From Reticulitermes speratus (taxonomy: Eukaryota > Arthropoda > Insecta > Blattodea > Rhinotermitidae): a DNA stretch of 64,000 nt. The first letter of the stretch is position 1; the number at the start of each line of letters is the position of its first letter. Positions 34,001 to 46,000 of the stretch are shown one piece after another. The notes under the pieces are model-generated. The model was not told the DNA's origin. It did not search any database and was given only the letters and a program-made list of their open reading frames with translations. The position numbers and the translations under genes are program-made. Location of the stretch: NCBI GenBank assembly GCA_021186555.1, contig JAJKFL010000011.1, forward strand, positions 35,596,923-35,660,922. The letters are read 5' to 3'.

Positions 34001-37000
34001 AGTTTGTGTATTGTGGCACTGTCTTTACATCTTCAGTAAGTAGACAGTTTGTGTATTGTGGCACTGTCTTTACATCTTCAGTAAGTAGACAGTTTGTGTA
34101 TTGTGGCACTGTCTTTACATCTTCAGTAAGTAGACAGTTTGTGAATTGTGGCACTGTCTTTACATCTTCAGTAAGTAGACAGTTTGTGTATTGTGGCACT
34201 GTCTTTACATCTTCAGTAAGTAGACAGTTTGTGTATTGTGGCACTGTCTTGACATCTTCAGTAAGTAGACAGTTTGTGTATTGTGGCACTGTCTTTACAT
34301 CTTCAGTAAGTAGACAGTTTGTGTATTGTGGCACTGTCTTGACATCTTCAGTAAGTAGACAGTTTGTGTATTGTGGCACTGTCTTGACATCTTCAGTAAG
34401 TAGACAGTTTGTGTATTGTGGCACTGTCTTGACATCTTCAGTAAGTAGACAGTTTGTGTATTGTGGCACTGTCTTGACATCTTCAGTAAGTAGACAGTTT
34501 GTGTATTGTGGCACTGTCTTTACATCTTCAGTAAGTAGACAGTTTGTGTATTGTGGCACTGTCTTGACACCTTCAGCAAGGAGACAGGCCGTGACGAACT
34601 GTGCAGAGAATACTCAATTGTTCGGTCATCTCAGACGATTCCACAGTGTCTCACCATTCACAAAATTCCTGCATCAGCTTCCTGTCTGACGCTGTCCAGA
34701 TCAGGTATGCCCCCCGCCACATCTACTGGGCATCGGATGTGCTTACTTGCGGGACAACATCTGACACCTCCATATAGTACCGAAGTTCAGAATGTGTGGA
34801 CTTATATCTCCACTCCCCCACACGTCTTCATAGCGAGATGCTTAGCTAAGCATATGGAAAATACTATCTTTTCATCATACCCGTCTCTTCGTTTCTGCAG
34901 CAGCCTCAGTCTGTGCTTTCTGTCCACAGCTGGCGCTGTCGACACATTGGCTCCGTCTCTGGATGAAGTTCTCAGCACAATCAGGAAGGCCTGGGAATCC
35001 CCGAGGTGCCTGGCATCCGACAGGTGAGCAGTCGATGTCGCCCTGTGATGGTCTGACCCCTGTCCAAGAAATCTAATAAGAATTTCGAAAATCTGCCCCA
35101 TACAGGGGGGGGGGGCAAATTTGCAAGAAAGATACTGATGTAGCATAACCCTCTAGATCTGTGTATAGCAACATTTCATTCCACAGGGGCCATTTAAAAT
35201 CGAAAAAACATGGGCGTATGCGCAAATTACAGACAACTGAAGTCTTTTTTCAAGGAAAGTTTATTTTATATTAAGCGAGTATGTGCCTGAAATTACTATT
35301 AACTAATTATTAGTATTATTTAAGTGAAAATTATTAAGTAGTTAATACAATTTCGTTTTTAGGGTTATGTTTTGTAAGAATTTAAGACCGTCACACAGTA
35401 GCTTGTCACTGATAATCTGATAACAAACACACAGAGTTACATTCTGTACAACTGTGACTCAAGTACACCTGCATATCTTATTATTAGAACACATTTTAAA
35501 CTGAAAGATTAAGGACGATGCTGGACTTCACCACTCCATATTTTGCTCGCTTCCCCTCTAAAGTTCCCAACATATGATGTTCCCCACGCAATATGCGTGA
35601 ACCCTGCGAAACTTGCATACTGTTTGTTAAATTTAACTATGCCCGTAAAGTTCACCAAATCAAACACTGTCTTTCATTCTGCTGGCAAGGCATAAGTGTG
35701 TTCGAAAACTGAAGCGGGCCGCAGACATACGTCCGGCGGGCCGAGTGCATGTAGCAACCACCGGGCTTTAAAGGGTTAAGAAAGACGAATCCTGACATAA
35801 AGTGTAAACGTGTCACAAAAAGGCGCAATGAAACTGGTTTCTGACACCGGTACAGCGCTGCACAAGCAAATGTGAACATGTCTGTACGCAAGCCGAATAT
35901 TTTGTTTGTTTGCGTGTGAACAAATTAAATCCCGCGGATACATAAAACCAGTTACCGCGGGTTGGTATAACTTTACCCACCAGTGTTTTCCAGTTCAGAG
36001 CACATAACATCAATTAACCCTTTAAACCAGAGTGGTAAATTTACGTACCACCTGCTTTATAGCATTTAAAACAGCGCATTTGGGCCACACAGTGTAGTTA
36101 CGTGTTTTGTGGTTATCACGATAAACATTACTTCACTAAAGGCTATTTACCTACTCACCTCTGTAATAGAGACGGAATGTTTTCTGCGAGGCACAAGTTG
36201 AATTTTCATTTCAGGCTTCAAGCAGTCAGAGGGTCAATGGGGCTGACATGTACCACTTGCGTTGCGTGTGCGCTATCTCCTGCAGCGAAATGAGGGCTCT
36301 ATGCAAGTGTTTGCTGCGAACCCGGAACTTTACTGCGTTATTATATTCATTATATACAGGGTGTTCTAGAATAGAGTGCTGAGTAAGGTATCTGAGCCTG
36401 AGACGAGGAAGCAAAAGGAGACGGGGGGAGGGGGGAAACTGCATAATGATGAGGTTTATGATTTTTACTGCACGCCGAATACTATTGGGATGATCAAATA
36501 AAAAAGAATGAGATGGGCGGGACATGTAGCACGTATGCTGAAGAACATAAATACATACAGGGTTTTCGTTGGGAAGGGGGGGGGGACCTGATGAAAAGAG
36601 AGAAATCGGAAGACCTAGGCGAATATGGAAAGATAATATCAAAATGGATTTTAAAGAAATTGGCTGAGAGGACGTGGACTAGATTCAACTGGCTCAGGAC
36701 ATAAACAAACAACGGGCTCTTGTGAACACGGATATGAACCTTAGGGTTCCATAAAACGTGGGGAACTTCATTAGCCGAGGAATTATAAGCTGCTGAAGAA
36801 CTCTGCAGCACGCAGTCAGTCATTATACAAAGTAACATAACCTCACACTGTATCCAATGGGTACCGGGCACCCTTTACAGACAGTAAAGCGGCCGGGGCA
36901 TGAATCTGACCACTCAGATCCATACTGCAGATGATAAGAACACGTGGAATTATACCTCCAATCCTATGGCGCTTAATTAGTCACAGCGACACGTGTCGTT

Positions 37001-40000
37001 CACAATTCAGCACCCCCACGTTACACCCACCGTCGTATTGTGAACTGCTGCCAGCAGCTCCACTGACTTCGTGCAATGAACGTGTAACAGTTCAATTGTA
37101 ATAAAACCGATCGGATTTAATCCTTCGGAATTCTAAACCGACGAATTGACGTGCATACAGACGTCTTTCTTTTGTTGTGACCCTGAGCACCGCAGATTTA
37201 CAGCACACAGAGCCTGTGATAATTGCTGTACTCAGGATATCGAAAGAATAAACACACTGTATATTACTGCTGGGTGAAGTAAAGCAATAAACACACTGTA
37301 TATTACTGCTGGCTGAAGTAAAACAATAAACACACTGTATATTACTGCTGGCTGAAGTAAAACAATAAACACACTGTATATTACTGCTGGATGAAGTAAA
37401 ACAATAAACACACTGTATATTACTGCTGGCTGAAGTAAAACAATAAACACACTGTATATTACTGCTGGCTGAAGTAAAACAATAAACATACTGTATATTA
37501 CTGCTGGCTGAAGTAAAACAATAAACACACTGTACATTACTGCTGGGTGAAGTAAAACAATAAACACACTGTATATTACTGCTAGCTGAAATAAAACAAT
37601 AAACACACTGCATATTACTGCTGGCTGAAGTAAAACAATAAACACACTGTATATTACTGCTGGCTGAAGTAAAACAATAAACACACTGTATATTACTGCT
37701 GGCTGAAGTAAAACAATAAACACACTGTACATTACTGCTGGGTGAAGTAAAACAATAAACACACTGTATATTACTGCTAGCTGAAATAAAACAATAAACA
37801 CACTGCATATTACTGCTGGCTGAAGTAAAACAATAAACACACTGTATATTACTGCTGGCTGAAGTAAAACAATAAACACACTGTATATTACTGCTGGCTG
37901 AAGTAAAACAATAAACACACTGTATATTACTGCTGGCTGAAGTAAAACAATAAATACACTGTATATTACTGCTGGCTGAAGTAAAACAATAAACATACTG
38001 TATATTACTGCTGGCTGAAGTAAAACAATAAACACACTGTATATTACTGCTGGCTGAAGTAAAACAATAAATGACTGGCCGAGTTGATGAAACAAAATAA
38101 CATATTGCACAGAGGTTGTCAGTAGCTCAGAGTACACAGTGTCAATGGTAGGATGAGTGGTGATTGGTGAGATGGAAAGGAAGTGCTAGGAAGCGGTCGA
38201 GGCCTATTTGAGGTACTGTCTTGGCATTTGTACGGAGGGACTGAAGAAGAATGTGAAAACCCTCAGGTCAGAATGCGTCCCTGTCAGAGTTCGAACTTAG
38301 CACTTTTCCTGTACAAGTGTACAACGTCACTGCTACGCTAACCTGCTCTTTACGCGCGGTGTTTGTGTGTGTCTCTGTTGCACTCACCATAAGGCATAGC
38401 CCTGGCTTTATTTAAATGCGATTTTACGATAAGAAGACGTTTCCGGGTTCTGAGCCGTCTTACGGAAGGGAAATAACAGTGGTCACGTGATACTGTTCGT
38501 GGTAGTGGCGTGGGGGCCGACGAATGGAAATTGCCGATTCAGTGGCGTTCATTATGGAAATATCTGTGTAATTTGAATAACGAATCATAGTAATTCCCCA
38601 AGTTCTGTTCAGATGACAGCACTGTAGCAGTCTACTGTTGTTTAATCAGCACTCATGTGTAAGCAACGCGCGAACTAAGCATAAGATGGGGCAGTCTGTC
38701 CGTGTGTCTCAATGATTCGTGTCCAAGAGATTCAAAATTTTATATCGCCCATTAAATGGACAATTTAATTTCATTAGTCAATTTGACATGAAGCTCAAAA
38801 TCTAACTTCACACACACACTAAGCAGGTTCGTGTATCGGCCGAGCTCTAGACTTAGCAACTAACTAACTAACTAACTAACTCCATGGAGCAGAGTTCTTC
38901 TTGAGAAGCTAACAGGTCGTCAGTTAGTCAAGAAATTCCCCGCGTTTTATGGAACCCGAAGGTTCATTACCACATTCACAACAGCCCGCCACCTGTCCCT
39001 ATCCTGAGCCATATCAATCCAGTCCATGCCCTCCCATCCCACTTCTTGAAGATCCATTTTAATATTATCCTCCCATCTACGCCTGGGTCTTCCAAGTGGT
39101 CTCCTTCCCTCACTTAGCAACTGACAGCGATGTTAAACAATACAATTCAAAGACAACTTAATACAGTAAGCGCCTTTGACAGTAAGGTCCACTGCGAACT
39201 GTCTTATTCCCTCAAGTATTGACGGGTCAGATATAGCTCTGTGTGACGTATGTGAACCAACCACAATACTTGTGCGTGGGTCAGTGGCATGGAGTTGCTG
39301 CTGGTTATTTTAACAAGAAGTTCCACGAAGGACTGACGACGCCCACACCCCTCTAAATAGTTCACACAGCAATCATCCACAAGCCAAAAAAACTGCTATT
39401 TTAAAAAGTTCCGAAAATAATTTTCCAAGCAGGAATTATGAAATTAATACAAAAGTTTTTCACCCACGTGAGATTAGTGGTTATCTGGGTTACATGATCG
39501 TGTACTGTGAAGGTGGGTATCAATGTTTCGGAAGAACATAGGCTCCCATTTTCAGGGCAGATTCAGATCGTAAGAATTTGCTGCCTCCATCTTCAGGGTG
39601 GGTACTAGATTCTGAGAATCCGCTGTCCCCATCTCCAGGATGGGCAATATGTCGTAGCAATTTCGTACATCCATACTCTGGACAAATTATAGATTAAGCA
39701 ACTTCTGTCTCCATGTTTACAGTGGATTCTAGATTATAGGAACATGGTCTCCATTTCAAGTTAAATTTTAGGTTACAGACAAGAACCTACCCTGAATATG
39801 TAGGCAGTAGTTCCTCTGAAATTATGGTGGCCACATACCAGACTGTATGGCTTCACAATGTAATGTAGTTAACATTCTGCTTATAATTCGCGCTCCTATA
39901 AACTCTATGCCGATCCCAGTGGCCGCGCGGTCTAAGGCGTGGGTCTACGGCCGCTCGCTTACTGGGATTGCGGGTTCGAATCCCGCCGGAAGGATGGATA

Positions 40001-43000
40001 TCTGTCTGTTGTGTGTTGTCAGGTAGAGGTCTCTGCGACGGGCTGATCACTCGTCCAGAGGAGTCCTACCGAGTGTGGTGTGTCTAAAGTGTGTGATCGT
40101 GAAGCCTCGAAAAATGAGGCGGCCTAGGCCCCCCCCCCCCAAGGGGCTATCGAGCCATTAAAAAAAATAAAAAAAATAAACTCTACACTTAAAAATGCAG
40201 GCATAAGAACGCTAAACTATGCAATTTCAATTACATGTAAGTATTATACATAGAGCATCCACTGACAACAGCTTTACCAATGACAAATTGAAAAGTGTGT
40301 GCAAGCAGCGGCGAACTATTTTAAACACAGTCTTAACAATTAAACTTACGGATTGACAAAAGCCAGAACGAATGTCATGATAGCTGATAATCAAACTCGG
40401 GCCTTCAGGAATAACAGCTAAATGTCAGTGTTGACCACGATACGATTGCCGATACTTCTGGATGCGCTCCGGAGGTGTCCGGGTGACATCGCACATTCAC
40501 CTGAGTTCTCGCGGTTTTCTCGTTTCATCCAAGCAAATTCATGAGCACAACTTCAAACTACGCCACAAATGTCTCCTTACACACTATTACAGTGGACTAT
40601 TCGGTAGTTATCGTAACATTCAGCGCTACATAATAAATCGCCCTTGAAGTGCGACTTTCCGATCTTAAACCCACTGAGCGTGTTCTAACACATTAGGTTC
40701 AAGTTTTAGAACCTCCTAAACGTGTTCTAACACATTAGGTTCAAGTTTTAGAACCTCCTAAACGTGTTTTAACACATTAGGTTCAAGTTTCAGAACCTAC
40801 CGAACGTGTTCTAACACATTAGGTTCAAGTTTCAGAACCTCCTAAACGTGTTCTAACACATTAGGTTCAAGTTTTAGAACCTCCTAAACGTGTTCTAACA
40901 CATTAGGTTCAAGTTTTAGAACCTCCTAAACGTGTTCTAACACATTAGGTTCAAGTTTCAGAACCTACCGAACGTGTTCTAACACATTAGGTTCAAGTTT
41001 CAGAACCTCCTAAACGTGTTCTAACACATTAGGTTCAAGTTTTAGAACCTCCTAAACGTGTTCTAACACATTAGGTTCAAGTTTTAGAACCTCCTAAACG
41101 TGTTCTAACACATTAGGTTCAAGTTTCAGAACCTACCGAACGTGTTCTAACACATTAGGTTCAAGTTTTAGAACCTCCTAAACGTGTTCTAACACATTAG
41201 GTTCAAGTTTTAGAACCTCCTAAACGTGTTCTAACACATTAGGTTCAAGTTTTAGAACCTCCTAAACGTGTTCTAACACATTAGGTTCAAGTTTTAGAAC
41301 CTCCTAAACGTGTTCTAACACATTAGGTTCAAGTTTCAGAACCTACCGAACGTGTTCTAACACATTAGGTTCAAGTTTCAGAACCTACCGAACATGTTCT
41401 AACACATTAGGTTCAAGTTTCAGAACCCACCAAACGTGTTCTAACACATTAGGTACAAGTTTCAGAACCTACCGAACGTGTTCTAACACATTAGGTTCAC
41501 GTTTCAGAACCTACCGAACGTGTTCTAACACATTAGGTACAAGTTTCAGAACCTACCGAACGTGTTCTAATACATTAGGTACAAGTTTCAGAACCTACAG
41601 AACGTGTTCTAACACATTAGGTACAAGTTTCAGAACCTACCGAACGTGTTCTAACACATTAGGTACAAGTTTCAGAACCTACCGAACGTGTTCTAACACA
41701 TAAGGTTCAAGTTTCAGAACCTCAGTTCTGGCGGTCCGCTGATCGATTCACGCAGCACTGTAGCGTTCATTGCACGGGAAACAGAACAGCCGGCACAGCT
41801 GTTTGTTCGACGGCCCGCCTACCCAAGTTCCATTCCTAGCAAGTTCAGAGCCACTTCAGAGTGCACTCAGTAGGTCACGCTGTGTTGTTATCCCGCCATT
41901 TCTGTTCGGCTGCCGTACAGACCGTCCTCGCTGTGCTATCACATAAGGTAAAGACTAAAATATAGGAGGGTTATCCAGAAAGTAAAGATAAAAAACCAAT
42001 AAATTTCTTAAAAATATTTATTAACAAAATCGACTGAAAAAAACTCTTAACACATACCTTTAGCTATTTTTCAACATAATCACCACCTTTGTCAAGGCAT
42101 CTGTTTAGCCTGGGTACGAGGTTTTGTATTCCGATGTCACAGAACTCCGCCGCCTGTGCACACAACCACGTAGTGACTTCGTTTTTCACCTCTTCGTCTT
42201 CGTGAAACTTCTGGCCGGCCAGATGTTTCTTTAAATGCAAAAACAAATGGAAATCGCTGGGAGCGAGGTCTGGGCTGTGAGCGGGATGGTCTGCGGTGAT
42301 TTGCCTTCCCCTCCCACCCGTGTTGTATCTTTACTTTCTGGATAACCCTCGTACAAGACTACAATCTTAACTTTCTCGCATGTGTATGGAACTCGGTCGG
42401 ATTCTCGGATAAAACAGTACTCAACCCTGACCATGTCGGCAGCAGGTCCTTCCAAATTACTGGGACACTTGTATCAGAGCACCGCACGTCACATCCCACC
42501 ACACAGCATCACCTACACTTTATGTCTCTATCGAGCTTACAAAGCGTAAACAAAACACAATTCTGAGATCATTTAAGTAGATCAGGTCGTGGAAGCTGTA
42601 GATTCATGGACATACGAGTACATAATTGGTGTTGCAGGGAAACTGATGACGAGGACGAGTTGGTAGCTCCGGCTGACATGGCAAGGGGCCAAGAGATGAG
42701 CAGGAAACCACGAGTTCTTATGAGCCCAGGCCTGCCACATCGGCGGTATTCAGTGCCTGAGACTGTCATGAGGAAGTACGCTCTGACCAAGCAGCTATCC
42801 GGCTCTAGTGACAGTGGAGTTGCCACCGTGCCTGTCGCAACCCCAGACACCATTCAGACAGGAAGTTCTTCTGACGAGCCGACTGCTGGGACTTACTCAC
42901 CGGATTCAAGCGAACACAGCAAAATGGGTATCAGAGCAGCGAAGGGACCTTGCTGCACTGGCGACACAGAAAGCACGACGAGTGAAGTTCTCACCAGATC

Positions 43001-46000
43001 CACGCTTCACACAGTGTCTGAAGAAACTAGCAAGACAGTCTCTGAAAACTGTACTGAAAGCAATTCGGAGCCAATGAGTTCAGCCCAAACTTTTCTTGAA
43101 GAATCTTCATTCAGTGCACGAAAATCTGCGAGTCCTCAGAACAATGGAGAATATCAGACACAGATTTCAATGCAGAATTATTTGTTAGCATCACCGAAAG
43201 TTATGGGTGAAAGCGAACCACCTTCCAAACCATACAAAGGAACAGAACAAAAACCATCAAATATTGCAGCATCCATTGAAAGACCAAGTTCAGTGAAAGG
43301 AGATCTGTTATCCTCCCAGACTCCGGGTCCGGAGTGTGCGGACAGTACAACACCAAGCCCCAACAATGAAGAATATCAAAGTGAACGAAACGACACAGAG
43401 TCCACTGAGCCACAAAGTTCACTGAAAGATGAATTGTCGTCCTCCCAGACAATGGGACTAGAATCCACAGACAGCAGATCATCCAGCCACAGCAAAGAAT
43501 CACATCAAAGTCCACAAAACATTTCGGAATCTGTTGAGCCAAGAAGATCAGTGGAAAACGACTTAACTCATACAATGGATGTGGAATCCACTGACAGTAC
43601 ACCAAAAACATCAAATAAAGGACTGAGGAAAAGTCTAAAAACTGAACGAAATGTTGAGATAGAACAAAGTATTTCGTCAGAAAGCAAGCATGTAGGAAAT
43701 AGTTCTTCATCTACAGAAGGAACTACGGGGCCTCAGACATCATCCAGGATCGATACGTGTTCGTCAGAGACGATGGGACTCACATCTACAGGAAGCAGAT
43801 CATCCACCACACCAGACAGAGTCTTGGCCACAAGTGGGCAATCCTCCAAAAGCAGACTTTCCACGCCAAAAGTTCGCTCACAGATGTCCACAGACACTCC
43901 AGACAGTGGCATGACCCAGAGTTCACCACCGGGCAGAAATGCGAGTGGCACACCGACCGAATCCTCCACTACAACATCCGACCCTGGGCAATCGCACAGC
44001 TTGTCTTCGTCGTCAGACCGGGCATCACAGTCCTGTAGCATCACACCTGTGGAGTCTAGCGTCAGTGCTTCGTCTCCCGAGAGACCGTCAGTCCCAGTCC
44101 AGTCCTTAGTGAGCTCTGTATCACCCCCCTCCAGTGACCACACGGTCTCTACTCAGGACACAACACTGAGCGTCAAATCAGACTCAACTGTCCTTGGCAG
44201 GCCTGTGAATGTCATCAGGGGTTGCATCGGACCTGTCGTGCATGGTGAAGAGACGCGAGTGTCAGACTCTGAGCAATCCACAGGCCACATAGAGTTCATG
44301 AATGACGGTAGATACAATGACAGCAGGCCCACGGTGAACACACTGGACAGAAGTATGATGTTAAGATATGCAGAACCAAGCCCACAACAGATGGGAGACA
44401 GTGGTCATGTTACTGAGCCAAACTGTAAAGTTGGTGAGGCCAGCATGAACAAAAATCAGAACAAAACCGAAACAAATGACAATACCGAAAAGTCTACACT
44501 GAACACAGAAGTGTCCAGGAAGCAAGTCTCCACCAACACCGAATCTGCAGACTGCAATTATCAATCAAAATCATGGGAAATCCATATACGTCCTAAAATG
44601 GTGCAGCCTAACCTGTCTAAATGTCCGGACGATTGTGCCTGTGGTACTAACAGCAAACATTCAGGAAACAAAACGCCAGTTCTTCCACCAAAAAAACAAG
44701 ACTTGGAGTTCTGTGGAAGTGACACATGTCTGGTTATCAGGCCAAGAGGCCCCACTATGGTCCCAGCACGCGCTACTCTATCTGGAACTTCAACATACCC
44801 ACCGACAAAATGCAGATCCCCAGGTAACCAGCCACTAACACCAAGCCATTGGGTAGAAGTCTTTACCTCTATCGTAAGCCCTTCCAGAACGGAGGATATT
44901 GGTCCTTACGGCTGGAGCAGGCTCACAGAGGAGGAACACACTGTCCAGCTGCAACTTCACCGGCAGAGACTATGGATGAACAGAAGAATGTCTGCTGCCA
45001 ATGCTCTGCCTGTGTCTCCCAGGCACGGACCCATCAGTTCCTGTGTTGGGAATGGAAGTACGTACCGTAAGAGCCAAGACACGCAACTTGTCGTGCCTCG
45101 CTACTCTGCCCTACCCCGCTCTGTGTCCATGCTAGTCAACACATCTTCAGGGGAATGTTCCAGCAACAGTAACAGTGACTCTGATTGCCTCAGTTTGGCC
45201 GACAGTCTTGAGGAAAGGCCTTCCTCATGCACTGGTAGGCACAAACTCACAAAATATGACTCTAAACTAGTTCGAGGGGATGTAGTCCAGCTGTTACCAG
45301 ATGAAAGAAATCACAAACACAATTTGCACAGAAGGATCAACGCAGCAACACCTCGAGGAAAAGGAAAGGCATTCTTTGTGTCCATGGAAACTGGGCTTGA
45401 CGAAGTAGGTACTGTAAAAGTAGTTGAAAATATTGACAGACAAGTGATATCACAAAGCATGCCTGTCAGACTAAAGCAGAAGTTGTCTCAGAGACATCAG
45501 CAGATGGACCTCAAGAAGAAAAGGAAAAATAAAACAACAGAGAATCAAGACGGAAAAGCAGAGAAAAACACAGAACAGGAGAAGGATATTGGGGCAGAAG
45601 TGGAGACCAATGGAGTAGCAAGTCTACAACAAACGGCTGCCACAGAGAACATACAAGATCCTACACACACGTCACAAACTGAGACTAAATCTCAGGGAGA
45701 AGAAAATGCAACACAAACAAGTGTTCCCACACAAGAGATCTGCAAAAATTCATCAGAATTGTCTCCTCACGTAAGATCACTAAGCACAGCTATACGTCAC
45801 ACTGCGGCACAAAGTGGCACTGCAGGAGGGACTTTCATTTTGTCACGAAATGAAGATCAGGGACAAACAGAACGGAAGTCACCACAGCAGTCTATTGCTG
45901 CAGGAGTGACGAAGTTTTCAAGTACTGGGAACACGTTGAAGAAAGAACACAATCCACCTGTCAATCAACTGAAAGCGTCAACACCCAAGACTCCATTACA

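Noticed and set aside
33033..34689. Open frames of 508 (minus) and 542 (plus) codons
   Set aside because: They are translations of the 45-bp tandem array. They exist on both strands because the period is divisible by three, and show no codon-level conservation or start context.
37092..38137. Minus-strand frames of 238 and 301 codons
   Set aside because: They are translations of the 39-bp array in two frames, and the hydrophobic repeats are a by-product.
39908..39985. tRNA-Leu or Ser-like gene
   Set aside because: Head of SINE family 3: the same sequence with the same body and target duplications occurs at 32545 and 63467.
42606..42637. ATG at 42606 as the start of the large protein
   Set aside because: A good acceptor ending at 42637 matches the phase of the exon ending at 35023, so the first 32 bases of the frame are more likely intron. 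Transcript data could reverse this.
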